From an uncultured Bacteroidales bacterium (GTDB lineage Bacteria > Bacteroidota > Bacteroidia > Bacteroidales > Bacteroidaceae), in NCBI GenBank assembly GCA_902766625.1, contig CACXEH010000014.1:1-38637 (forward strand): a DNA stretch of 38,637 bases, read 5' to 3'. The notes under the pieces were generated by a model. It did no database searches, was not told the DNA's origin, and saw only the letters and a program-made list of their open reading frames with translations. A program made the position numbers and the translations under genes. Positions 19,304 through 28,245 of this stretch are shown here, in pieces. The first letter of the stretch is position 1, and the number at the start of each line of letters is the position of its first letter.

Positions 19304-20989
19304 ATGAAAGAGTTAATATTAAATGGAGGAACCGCCAGCGCCATATTGATACTGGCATTGGTAATAGGATTAGGACTATATGTGGGACGTTTGAAATTTA
19401 AAGGCATCTCACTCGGTTCGACATGGATATTGTTTATTGGTATCCTACTCGGTCATTTGGGATTGCGTGTGAATCCTTCTGCGTTATCATTTGTCAAGGA
19501 TTTCGGACTGATACTGTTTGTCTTCGCTATAGGTCTGCAGGTTGGTCCGGGTTTTTTCCGCTCCTTTAAGAAAGACGGCCTGCCGATGAATATGCTGGCC
19601 ATCCTGCTCGTAGTGCTGGCTGTGGCTACGACTTTTATCATACATCTTGTCACGGGTGAGCAACTGGACATCATGACAGGTGTCATGTCAGCCGCAGTAA
19701 CCAACACACCTGGGCTGGGAGCAGCACAGCAGACCTTAGCCGATGCAACAGCTGCTATGGGCGGTACACCCGAACAAGTTGAAGCGTCCTCTTCTCGACT
19801 GGCATCCGCATATGCAGTGGCTTATCCCCTTGGAGTGCTCGGGGCAATCCTTATTGTCATCACACTCAGAGTAATGCTACATATAGACATTAGCCGTGAG
19901 AACACACAGGTATTGCAAGATGAAGATGAAGAAAACAACGCATTCAGAATGGCCTGCAAGGTAGAAAATCCTGCCATCTTCGGACGTAGCATCCACAGCA
20001 TAGTTGGAGAGGAAAACAGCGAACATATGGTTGTTTCGCGTATGATGCGCGGCGATAAGGTGTTTTTCCCTGACCTGGACAGCGAACTTCATGAGGGAGA
20101 TAAACTGCTTATCGTAACAGACGTACAACATAAGGACAAAGTGCGTATAGTCTTCGGTGAAGAATTCCCCGTTGACATGAAACAGTGGCAACGTCCCGGC
20201 ACGAAACTGATGTCGCGCCGACTGTCAATCACACAATCAAAAATAACGGGCAAAAACCTAAGAAAATTAGACATCCGGCAGAAATATGGCGTTACAGTGA
20301 CCCGCATTCTGCGCGCAGGCATTGACCTGCAAGCGGACCCGGACCTCGTATTGCAAGTAGGAGACAGCATCCAAGTGGTAGGCTCGGAAGAAGGTATCAT
20401 GCAATTAGCCAAACTGGTAGGCAACCAGCCCGAGACGCTGCAAAAGCCCAATCTCGTCGTCATCTTCTTCGGCATTGCCATCGGTGTGCTCGTGGGCATG
20501 ACACCCATTTATTTCTCATCCATGCCACAGCCTCTCAAGCTGGGACTGGCGGGAGGTCCCCTGGTAGTTTCCATCCTTTTGGGACACTTTGGCCCTAAAT
20601 TCAGAATAACAACCTACACGGCCCTCGGCGCTAATCTTATGATCAGGGAAATAGGAATTTCACTCTTTATGGCTGCCGTTGGACTGAGTGCCGGCGAAAA
20701 CTTTGTCAACAGCCTTGTTAACGGTGGCTACATGTGGGTTCTCTACGGATTTCTCATTACCGTAATACCAATGACTATTGTAGGTTTATTGGGCAGACTG
20801 GCACTGAAGATGGATTTCTTCAAACTTTGCGGTCTGCTGTCGGGAGGAACCACTGATCCTGCCCTGCTGACATTTGCAGAACAGATGTCTGGCAGTAGCC
20901 GCGTGGCTGTACACTATGCGACCGTCTATCCGTTGACAATGTTTCTCCGTGTTGTGGCGGCACAAATATTGATAATGATAATGTTATAA
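19304..20989 (+). CDS. AspT/YidE/YbjL family transporter with two RCK_C domains
   Basis: This 561-residue integral membrane protein has two homologous sets of about five helices (about residues 5-195 and 380-560). They flank two cytoplasmic TrkA-C/RCK_C domains (about 205-290 and 295-375), as in the AspT/YidE duplication family. The repeated halves carry the GILLGHLG and ILLGHFGPK, and FAIGLQVGPGFF and AAVGLSAGENF motif pairs. Members of this aspartate:alanine exchanger family transport small carboxylates or amino acids, but the substrate here is not known. The start at ATG 19304 is chosen because the promoter box sits just upstream. The next gene begins 13 bp after the stop, so co-transcription is likely. 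Confidence 0.88.
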   Translation: MKELILNGGTASAILILALVIGLGLYVGRLKFKGISLGSTWILFIGILLGHLGLRVNPSALSFVKDFGLILFVFAIGLQVGPGFFRSFKKDGLPMNMLAILLVVLAVATTFIIHLVTGEQLDIMTGVMSAAVTNTPGLGAAQQTLADATAAMGGTPEQVEASSSRLASAYAVAYPLGVLGAILIVITLRVMLHIDISRENTQVLQDEDEENNAFRMACKVENPAIFGRSIHSIVGEENSEHMVVSRMMRGDKVFFPDLDSELHEGDKLLIVTDVQHKDKVRIVFGEEFPVDMKQWQRPGTKLMSRRLSITQSKITGKNLRKLDIRQKYGVTVTRILRAGIDLQADPDLVLQVGDSIQVVGSEEGIMQLAKLVGNQPETLQKPNLVVIFFGIAIGVLVGMTPIYFSSMPQPLKLGLAGGPLVVSILLGHFGPKFRITTYTALGANLMIREIGISLFMAAVGLSAGENFVNSLVNGGYMWVLYGFLITVIPMTIVGLLGRLALKMDFFKLCGLLSGGTTDPALLTFAEQMSGSSRVAVHYATVYPLTMFLRVVAAQILIMIML

Positions 20990-21002
20990 TAATTCTGTTA
21001 AT

Positions 21003-22622
21003 ATGAAGAATTTCTTTTTAGCCCTTGTGGCACTGGTACTATTAGTTACCTCATGCAAGAACAGTTCCCAATCTCCATTTGTCAAGAAGGTTGGCAACTA
21101 CTCTGTCGTTACGATAGAGGCTCCTGATTTAAGCGGTATCTCTGACAACGGCAAGGAAGTATTGAATCTCTATCGCTTTGCAGCCGACGAAGTCGATGCA
21201 ATCTACTGGGAACAATACTTCGGTGACAAGCAATCACTGCTTGGCGGATTAAAAGATTCCATGCAAAAGGTTTATGCGGAAATCAACTATGGTCCTTGGG
21301 ACAGACTGGACGGCAAATCATTTGTAGAAGGATACGCTGACCGTACTCCTGGTGTAGAATACTATCCTTCCGACATGACTGCGGAAGAGTTTGAGCAATT
21401 TGACAATCCCGATAAGATGAGCCCTTACACACTCATCAGAAGAGGCGAAAACGGCACTCTGGAAACCGTATGGTATCATGATGCCTATAAAGCACACGTG
21501 GAAAAAATCGCCAATTACCTGAAAGCAGCTGCCGATATCACCATCAAGCCCAGTGTGAAAAAATATCTGTTGAGTAAAGCTGACGCTCTGCTGACTGACA
21601 ACTATTACGATAGCGATATCGCATGGCTGGACATGGTAGACAGTAAGATGGATCTGGTCATCGGCCCTAATGAAACCGTTGACGACCAATTGATGGGCTT
21701 GAAACGCTCCTACGAGGCTTATGTCCTGCTGAAGAACGAGGAAAAGACCAAAGAACTGATGCAATATGTATCCCGCCTAGATGAATTCCAAAAGGATCTC
21801 CCCTGCGACGAAGAGTACAAAAACTTCCAGCCTGGCTCCGGCTCAAACATCTTCTCATGTGATGCTCTATACTATGCAGGCAAAGCCAACGCCGGCATTA
21901 AGGTAATCGCCTTGAACTTGCCGTTTGACGCACAGGTGCAGAAGGATAAAGGCACACGTACAATATTGCTTGAAAACGTAATACGTGCCAAATATAACAA
22001 CATTATCCATCCTGCCGGCGCCGTACTCTTAGATGAAGATTCCAAAGAGCACATGTCCCCAGAGGCTTTTTTGTGGAACATTGCCTTCCGTGAAGTGTCA
22101 CATGGCTTAGGTGTCAAGGAGACCGTCAACGGTAAGGGCAGTGTAGACGAAGCCCTTGGCAACTCCGCAATGACATTTGAAGAAATTAAAGCAAATGCGG
22201 CTGGCGTATGGCTCGTATGCAAACTGCAGGAAAAGTTTGATTTGAAACATATATTTACCAAACGTGATGCTTTAACCATCTTCTTCGTATCACTGATACG
22301 CTCAGAGCGTTTTGGCGAGGGATCTGCCCTTGGTCGCGCCAATACTATAATTTACAATTATCTCAGCGAAAACGGTGCTTTCACTAGAAAGCCAAACGGA
22401 CAATACACTCTGGATCTGGCAAAAATGGAGACCCTGCTGGGAGAATTGACCGGCATCGTATTAAAGACACAAGCTACAGGTGACAAAGAATTTGCACAAA
22501 ACTTTGAGGCAAAATATGCTCACCATTCCGAGGCTTATAAGAGTGACGAAACCAATCTGGACCTTGCCGATGTGCCTATTGATATAAGATTTGACTTCCA
22601 GACACGCAAGAGCTCTAAATAA
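21003..22622 (+). CDS. Dipeptidyl peptidase III-like (M49-type) lipoprotein with altered zinc motif
   Basis: The 539-residue lipoprotein has the signal MKNFFLALVALVLLVTSC with the lipobox Cys at residue 18. It resembles DPP III-family zinc hydrolases across most of its length. In those enzymes zinc is held by an HEXXH-type motif and a downstream EE(x)KAD-type motif. Here the first reads R363-E364-V-S-H367-G and the second E393-E394-I-K-A-N398. E364, H367 and the EE pair are kept, while the first His and the Asp are replaced. Arg (cgt) and Asn (aat) each differ from His (cat) and Asp (gat) by one transition. The protein may be a non-catalytic relative or may bind metal differently. A clear terminator follows. 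Confidence 0.72.
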   Translation: MKNFFLALVALVLLVTSCKNSSQSPFVKKVGNYSVVTIEAPDLSGISDNGKEVLNLYRFAADEVDAIYWEQYFGDKQSLLGGLKDSMQKVYAEINYGPWDRLDGKSFVEGYADRTPGVEYYPSDMTAEEFEQFDNPDKMSPYTLIRRGENGTLETVWYHDAYKAHVEKIANYLKAAADITIKPSVKKYLLSKADALLTDNYYDSDIAWLDMVDSKMDLVIGPNETVDDQLMGLKRSYEAYVLLKNEEKTKELMQYVSRLDEFQKDLPCDEEYKNFQPGSGSNIFSCDALYYAGKANAGIKVIALNLPFDAQVQKDKGTRTILLENVIRAKYNNIIHPAGAVLLDEDSKEHMSPEAFLWNIAFREVSHGLGVKETVNGKGSVDEALGNSAMTFEEIKANAAGVWLVCKLQEKFDLKHIFTKRDALTIFFVSLIRSERFGEGSALGRANTIIYNYLSENGAFTRKPNGQYTLDLAKMETLLGELTGIVLKTQATGDKEFAQNFEAKYAHHSEAYKSDETNLDLADVPIDIRFDFQTRKSSK

Positions 22623-22643
22623 AAACTATTCTTTATAAGCGCA

Positions 22644-22692
22644 AACCTCAATGCTTTCAGCATTAAAGCTGTCAAAGTATTGAGGTTTTTTG
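22644..22692 (+). terminator. Intrinsic terminator after the DPP III-like gene
   Basis: AAACCTCAAT (22644-22653) pairs with ATTGAGGTTT (22680-22689). The stem is extended by CTTT/AAAG and followed by a T run. It starts 22 bp after the stop codon. Confidence 0.88.
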
Positions 22693-22795
22693 TTTTCAGC
22701 AGGCTACCATGATATAAAGAGAACAATCGTACATTCAAAACGCTTATCGAATCAACAAAATGGCTAAAAATTAATGGCATAAATAAGAATTTGGT

Positions 22796-22803
22796 TACTT
22801 TTG
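22796..22803 (+). promoter_or_regulatory. -7 box of the MG2-like protein gene
   Basis: TACTTTTG followed by CA matches TAnnTTTG and lies 28 bp before ATG 22832. Confidence 0.65.
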
Positions 22804-22831
22804 CAATAAATGAACTAACTATTTCTACATT

Positions 22832-25420
22832 ATGTCTGCACGTATTTGTTGTTTATTCATGCTTTATCTAACCTTTTGTTGCGGCAACATCATGGCACAG
22901 GATGAAAGCATGACAAAACTGAAACAATTTTTCAGGAACATTTCCATGTATCATAATATGTATACACAGGAAAAAGTATATCTGCATTTAGACAACAACG
23001 GCTACTTCCCGGGGGAAACAATATGGTTTAAAGCCTATGTCGTCAATGCCGGGACACTGTTGCCGACAGACATGAGCAAGGTTTTGTATGTTGAGTTGCT
23101 GACACCAGAAGGTGAAGTCTTTCAGCGTAAAAAATATCCCATAAAGAACGGACGCACTTGGGGAGAAATAAAACTGGAAGACCTCATTCACTCCGGATAT
23201 TACGAAATACGCGCTTATACACGGGCCATGCTGAATTGGGACGAAGCATATATCTTCTCACGTGTCATTCCTGTATATGATATTCCTAAAGACCCTTTAA
23301 AATATGGCGAACTGACATTGCATACAAATGACATTGATGACAAGGCTTTCAGTCGAGCCACTGCAAGACCAATGACAGAGGAAACAACGCAATCGGAACA
23401 TAAATTACTGATGACCTTCTATCCTGAGGGTGGTTACATCACCAAAGGATTGGCATCGCGCGTAGCATTCAAACTGATAAACAAGTACGGCACGCCCTTG
23501 TCAACGCCAGTCAAATTGTTTCGGGCAGACAATACCGAAGTCCATTCCTTCACACCTGTTCATGAGGGAATGGGCATTATTGATATTCCCACTGATTGGA
23601 ATGGCGGATATGCAGAGGTGACAAGCGCCTCCGGAAAAACCGCGAAATTCACATTGCCGGCAGCAAGAGAGGCCGGATGTAATGTCACTGCATTTACCGA
23701 CAGCACAGGCATGACCATTAAGGCAGCAAGTAACACCCTGTTTATACCACAAACGTTAGGCGTATCTGTCACATGCCGCGGGATGCCGTGCTATTTTGAC
23801 ACCATACAAATGTTACCTTCCAGCATCTGTACGAAACACGTTCCCCGCAAGCAACTCCGCGACGGCATACAACAGGTAACCGTATTCACCAGCGAAGGTG
23901 AAATCCTAAGCGAGCGCCTTGTGTGGGTGGAACCTTACAGAAAAGACATGCAACTGAAAGTCGCACAAAACGCAAAAACCTATGAGGCCTTCTCCCCCGT
24001 TGTACTGGACTTTACATTGACCGACGCCAAAGGCCATCCACAACGTGGCGAATTCTCCCTGGCTGTTCATGATATTGACGGAGAGTTGGCTGCAGACGGT
24101 GCAGACATAAATACGGAACTCCTGTTGTCCTCCGACCTGAAAGGCTACATCCATAAGCCAGAATATTATTTTGAAACAAATGATGAGCACCACCGTCAGG
24201 CACTTGACCTGCTGATGATGGTACAAGGTTGGCGGCGCTATGCCTGGCAGGAAATGTCTGGTGTGACCCCGTTTGTCTTAAAGCAACCCGTAGAAGAGGG
24301 ACTTCTGATAGATGGCAAAATCACAGACCTCTCCTCTAAGCACAGAAGCAAAGGGAGCGTGGATGTCAATCTGATGATCACGAAAGACCTCACTTATGCT
24401 AACGGCTATGCAAAAACCGATGCCGAAGGAAACTTTGCCTTGATGGCATCAGATTTCTATGGTGATGCCTTAGGATTTTTCACAACCACACTTAATGACA
24501 AGCGCATATCATGCAGTATGACTCTCAGACGGGGTTTCTCGCCTAAACCTGTTCCATATGATCCGCAGGCATTGATTTTTGATGTTCCTGACTTTAAGGA
24601 AAAGACTGCGGACACGGAGTCCGCTCTCTTCCAATGGACAGACACCTTACCCCGTATCATACACCTCCCTGAAGCAAAAGTAAAAGAAAAGGCCCGGCTG
24701 CACCCTTACGGCTCACGGTTCACATGGATGGGTGGCGAAAATGCCGGCAAGCGTGCCGCAACGCTCTTTTACAACGTTGAAGACGCCTTAGAGAAACTTC
24801 TTGACACAGGTGAGCATGAAATGTCCTTGTGGGACTGGCTGCAAAAGGTCAATCGGCATCTTGTGACAGAAATTCCCGACATTATTCCCCCCAACATCAG
24901 TGAAAACGCTATAGGCGATATCAATGAGGCCAAGGTTTTTGACCCTATTCTGCACTACAAAGGCAGACCTGTGAGAATTCTGCTGGACAATGAAAGACCT
25001 ATCGGCTCAACAGATTTCATGATGAGTGACATACGGTCACTTGCCATTTGTGAGGACATGGATACTTACCAACGTTTTAGCAATTCAGAGAGCAGTATCG
25101 TGAACAATGGTGTGCCATACGTCACTTTCCTGTTGTACAGCACCATTCAAAGAACAGCTTCAAAACAACGCAAAGGCCAACGTTCTACAGTTCTCCACGG
25201 ATACTCAAAATACGAAGATTTCTACAGTCCGAACTACCGCACCTTAGACACTCCGACACCTGAGGACGTGAGGCGTACACTCTACTGGAATCCCAACATC
25301 ACCACTGACGAAAACGGCAAAGCAAATGTAGTGCTATTCAGCAACAGTCGCCCTAATGAGCGTATAAGGGTGACTGCGCAAGGTATAGCTGTCACAGGAC
25401 AAATGTTCAGCTATAAATAA
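22832..25420 (+). CDS. Large exported protein with MG2/alpha-2-macroglobulin-like domains
   Basis: The 862-residue protein has a signal peptide (residues 1-22, ending IMAQ). It then has the motif QEKVYLHLDNNGYFPGETIWFKAYV, typical of a Bacteroidota family whose N-terminal part resembles the MG2 domain of alpha-2-macroglobulins. The neighbouring SGYYEIRAYTRAMLNW is also characteristic. A carboxypeptidase-regulatory-like segment lies near residues 500-545 (LIDGKITDLSSKHRSKGSVDVNL). The end (NPNITTDENGKANVVLFSNS) resembles an A2M-type beta domain. Related proteins sometimes carry a TonB plug-like region, but no beta-barrel is visible here. It is probably periplasmic or outer-membrane associated, with unknown function. 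It is monocistronic, and element C follows its stop. Confidence 0.75.
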   Translation: MSARICCLFMLYLTFCCGNIMAQDESMTKLKQFFRNISMYHNMYTQEKVYLHLDNNGYFPGETIWFKAYVVNAGTLLPTDMSKVLYVELLTPEGEVFQRKKYPIKNGRTWGEIKLEDLIHSGYYEIRAYTRAMLNWDEAYIFSRVIPVYDIPKDPLKYGELTLHTNDIDDKAFSRATARPMTEETTQSEHKLLMTFYPEGGYITKGLASRVAFKLINKYGTPLSTPVKLFRADNTEVHSFTPVHEGMGIIDIPTDWNGGYAEVTSASGKTAKFTLPAAREAGCNVTAFTDSTGMTIKAASNTLFIPQTLGVSVTCRGMPCYFDTIQMLPSSICTKHVPRKQLRDGIQQVTVFTSEGEILSERLVWVEPYRKDMQLKVAQNAKTYEAFSPVVLDFTLTDAKGHPQRGEFSLAVHDIDGELAADGADINTELLLSSDLKGYIHKPEYYFETNDEHHRQALDLLMMVQGWRRYAWQEMSGVTPFVLKQPVEEGLLIDGKITDLSSKHRSKGSVDVNLMITKDLTYANGYAKTDAEGNFALMASDFYGDALGFFTTTLNDKRISCSMTLRRGFSPKPVPYDPQALIFDVPDFKEKTADTESALFQWTDTLPRIIHLPEAKVKEKARLHPYGSRFTWMGGENAGKRAATLFYNVEDALEKLLDTGEHEMSLWDWLQKVNRHLVTEIPDIIPPNISENAIGDINEAKVFDPILHYKGRPVRILLDNERPIGSTDFMMSDIRSLAICEDMDTYQRFSNSESSIVNNGVPYVTFLLYSTIQRTASKQRKGQRSTVLHGYSKYEDFYSPNYRTLDTPTPEDVRRTLYWNPNITTDENGKANVVLFSNSRPNERIRVTAQGIAVTGQMFSYK

Positions 25421-25497
25421 TTTGTTTATTTCTCTCAAATACAACAAACGGCCATTATAAGGATTAACATCTTCTTATAACTTCATCTTGCCGGCTC

Positions 25498-25601
25498 GTC
25501 AAGTTGTCGGTTCCACGGGATAGAACACATATTCCATCCCGCAGAACGTACATTCAGGCAAAGGGAATTTACGTTCCATCCTTTGGAATGAAAAACATAT
25601 C
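25498..25601. repeat. 104-bp palindromic element, copy C
   Basis: Dyads start at 25510, 25531, 25552 and 25573, exactly 21 bp apart. They read GTTCCAC GGG ATAGAAC, ATTCCAT CCC GCAGAAC, a degenerate third unit, and GTTCCAT CCT TTGGAAT. Linkers are ACAT, GTAC and TTAC. The outer arms (25498-25509 and 25590-25601) are weak inverted copies here. The element lies between two convergent genes, 78 bp after the MG2-like stop. Confidence 0.8.
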
Positions 25602-25728
25602 AGCAGAAAAACATCGACCTATCCTGCTGTGATACAAAAAACATCGTATAAAGACAAAGAAGACTGCCTTCTGCAATGTTGGCAATCTCCTTCAAATAAA
25701 GATAAACATACAATATACTTGATTCTGA

Positions 25729-25751
25729 CGGCAGAAGGAAAAAGTCTGCCG
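25729..25751. other. Small hairpin between convergent genes
   Basis: CGGCAGA at 25729-25735 pairs with TCTGCCG at 25745-25751 around a 9-nt loop, 9 bp beyond the end of the minus-strand gene. No T run follows on either strand, so it is at best a weak terminator for that gene. Confidence 0.4.
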
Positions 25752-25759
25752 GAAATCGT

Positions 25760-26713
25760 TTACCTGCTTTTGAATACAACGTCTAAACCGTCATAAGCAG
25801 CCCTGAGAGGCGCGGGCAACATTTTGTCTAAGCCTTCCTGAGTAGGCCAGCCCGTTTTTGACATATGGGTGATATATGCCGGTTGTCCGTCCAACGGCAA
25901 ATAACGGCCTTCCTTCTGCAACATATGAACGATACGCGCAACCTGTTCCACGCTGGAGTGATTGAACATACGCCAATCTTCATTCATTCCCATACCTATA
26001 GTCGCCTCCATGATGAAAGCCGTAATGGGCCGTCCTACCTTGAGATGGGGATCAATGCCGGAGATTCGCCCGGCAATACCCATAATGCCTCCCGTATCGG
26101 TAGCATAAAGTAAGCGCACGCCGAGGCTTTCTTTAGTCGTACCCTTTTCTACCAAATAGATTAACGCCTGCTCTTTATAGTCGCCTGTGGCATGGTTTGC
26201 AGGCATAGGCGTAAAGACAAGTCCTTCCTCCTCTACGCTCTGTCCCACGCTCAACGGAAGTAATTCCGGCATCGGCAAATGTTTTTCATTACTATATTTT
26301 TGAAAATCCTTGCGTGCTTTGTCCATCCATGTTTCGCTGAGATAAATTCTCTTGATTCCTGCTTCTATGGCCGTTGCGGGTTCGTAGTGGTCGGGGTGAG
26401 AGTGAGTATAGAACAACACTTCCGGGTGACACCTCTTTGGCATCATCTCCCAGCCACACTTGTTAAGGTCTATCAATATTTTCCTATCCAGCAGGACACT
26501 GCTGTGCCGGCGTCTTGTCATGTCTTTGTAATATCCTGATGCACCTGTTCCGAGAAAACGCACGGATAAATCCTGCGGACGGGCTTTTATACCCTCTGTA
26601 CTGTAAGGTGCTTTTGGTGATGTTGTTTCGGTTGCAGCAAATACTGGTTCCTGATTGGTGCCTGCTGCGACAACCATTGCAGTGCTCAATTTCAAAAAGT
26701 TACGTCTGTTCAT
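25760..26713 (-). CDS. Exported metallo-beta-lactamase-fold hydrolase
   Basis: The 317-residue protein starts with a twin-arginine-like signal (RRNFLK at residues 3-8, then a hydrophobic stretch ending near FAA at residue 27), so it may be exported folded. The metallo-beta-lactamase motif THSHPDH gives H104, H106, D108 and H109 as metal ligands. Further conserved positions are H174 region (MPANHATGD), the ATDTGG segment and a late MSKTGW segment. The overall look resembles PhnP/RNase Z-type MBL proteins, but the substrate is not evident. It starts 12 bp after the stop of the BPL_N-like gene on the same strand, so the two form an operon and may act together. Confidence 0.8.
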   Translation of the reverse strand: MNRRNFLKLSTAMVVAAGTNQEPVFAATETTSPKAPYSTEGIKARPQDLSVRFLGTGASGYYKDMTRRRHSSVLLDRKILIDLNKCGWEMMPKRCHPEVLFYTHSHPDHYEPATAIEAGIKRIYLSETWMDKARKDFQKYSNEKHLPMPELLPLSVGQSVEEEGLVFTPMPANHATGDYKEQALIYLVEKGTTKESLGVRLLYATDTGGIMGIAGRISGIDPHLKVGRPITAFIMEATIGMGMNEDWRMFNHSSVEQVARIVHMLQKEGRYLPLDGQPAYITHMSKTGWPTQEGLDKMLPAPLRAAYDGLDVVFKSR

Positions 26714-26725
26714 TCTCTGGTATTT

Positions 26726-28045
26726 TTATTTGTTTTCTTTCATCTCAATCTCTGCAAGTATGCTGTAAGGCACACCGTTCAACACATCAGTGCGTCCCGT
26801 ATAACTTGTACCATATTTTGTTTCCACGGTATCGACTGTCGTATTGCAAAAAACAGAGAGATACATTTTACCGGCTTTAGGTTGTGTGATAACCAACTTT
26901 TTTTCACTGCCTAATGCTGTATTCTTATACAATGCCTCATCTAAATAAGCGAACTTTTGCGGTTGGGCCAAAAGAAAGAGGTCGTAATTGCTGTAACCCG
27001 GTTTGGCCTTGAGAGAAAGTGTTATCTTCCCAGTTCCTTTGGGTACATCGATAACAAAATGATGATATTGCTTGTCACCTATAGCCGTAAAGTCCGGATT
27101 ATTGTCATGTGTAAAACAATACATTTTGCGTTCTACACCGTTTTCCAACTTTCCCTTAGCACGGGGCGTGCCGTTCCCCTCCATGGCATATCTCATCATA
27201 GCAGCCATCAGGTCAAGCCGCTCGCCAGTTTCCACAGCCTCAGGATGCGATCCGCACATAACGATGCGACCTGCATTCTCATCAGTTTTATAAGCCCAGA
27301 TAACAGGTTTGCCGTGAATATCCTTTCTCAATTTTCTACCAATGGTATAATAACGCGCCAGGATTTCCGTGCCTTCGGGATACATGGAGTCGATGACGGC
27401 AAAGCCTCCTCCGTTATGGCGCACGCTGTCTACCTGCATATCCTTGCCAAAATCAGCATACTTCAGCAACGGCGATTTTTTCTCAAGAGATACCGTTGTA
27501 CTGGAATTACTCAGTCCCGTATGGCAAGTGTAACCCGGCCAGATGCTATAATACAAGCCTACATAAGTAGGTTTGCCTGTTGAAACGACAGCTTTACTGG
27601 CAAGGAACGCACCTGCGCAAGTGCCGACATAACTGCCACCGTGGTTGATATAGTCATTGATGTGCTGATTACCCTTCTCCGTGACTGTACGGGCATGCTT
27701 CCACGACCTGCCTCCATTAGTGTACAACATACGGAAACGGGGAGCCCCATCAGGATAAAGCAGTACGCCGTTTTCATCTATCGCGCTGCCGGCAAATAAT
27801 TCCTTTTGTAACAAACTGTCTGTGTAATTATAATTAGCTTTTTGCTCTACAGTCGCTGGGCCGCATAAAAACGACTCCATGGTCAATCCCATATAACGCA
27901 CTGCAGGAAGATCATTTCTGGATGTCAGATAGATTCCGCCATCTACGAATACGTCCTTATAATAACCTTTCGTGTTGTCTTGCGCAAGAGCTGAACTCAT
28001 AACTGCAAGCATACTGATAAAATAAAAATACCTTGTCATTGTCAT
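26726..28045 (-). CDS. Exported BPL_N / class I glutamine amidotransferase-like protein
   Basis: The 439-residue protein has a signal peptide (MTMTRYFYFISMLAVMSSALAQ). A BPL_N-type amidotransferase-like fold (about residues 28-290) follows, with the nucleophile-elbow motif GTCAGAF (C143) and a late CGSHPE motif. A C-terminal region of about 130 residues (FTHDNNPDFTAIGDKQYHHF..., ending in an all-beta-looking segment) is a second domain of unknown role. Ammonia transfer seems unlikely for an exported protein, so the Cys may serve a hydrolase or transpeptidase-like role. The frame extends to a TTG at 28081, but that lies in the probable promoter, so ATG 28045 is preferred. It leads a two-gene operon with the MBL-fold gene. 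Confidence 0.75.
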   Translation of the reverse strand: MTMTRYFYFISMLAVMSSALAQDNTKGYYKDVFVDGGIYLTSRNDLPAVRYMGLTMESFLCGPATVEQKANYNYTDSLLQKELFAGSAIDENGVLLYPDGAPRFRMLYTNGGRSWKHARTVTEKGNQHINDYINHGGSYVGTCAGAFLASKAVVSTGKPTYVGLYYSIWPGYTCHTGLSNSSTTVSLEKKSPLLKYADFGKDMQVDSVRHNGGGFAVIDSMYPEGTEILARYYTIGRKLRKDIHGKPVIWAYKTDENAGRIVMCGSHPEAVETGERLDLMAAMMRYAMEGNGTPRAKGKLENGVERKMYCFTHDNNPDFTAIGDKQYHHFVIDVPKGTGKITLSLKAKPGYSNYDLFLLAQPQKFAYLDEALYKNTALGSEKKLVITQPKAGKMYLSVFCNTTVDTVETKYGTSYTGRTDVLNGVPYSILAEIEMKENK

Positions 28046-28069
28046 GCTATTTAATTGTATTTCCTTATG

Positions 28070-28077
28070 CAAAGTTC
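28070..28077 (-). promoter_or_regulatory. Possible -7 box of the BPL_N / MBL operon
   Basis: On the minus strand GAACTTTG followed by CAT keeps the TTTG half of the consensus but lacks the TA. It is 24 bp before ATG 28045, a normal distance for this genome. Confidence 0.35.
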
Positions 28078-28245
28078 GCAAATAATATTAACAACAGAGT
28101 CTATCTCAGGGCTTTTGTTGAATAATTTCCCATACACACTCTGCCGAATCCATATGGCCACTTTAGTTCTTCACTATGGCAATATCATCATAAGACATCC
28201 TGGAATCAACTCCGGCTATACTGTCTGAACAATCCATCAATAAAG

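Noticed and set aside
26957-27583. 208-codon plus-strand frame opposite the BPL_N-like gene
   Set aside because: The minus-strand frame has a signal peptide and the GTCAG motif, while the plus-strand frame has no recognisable feature.
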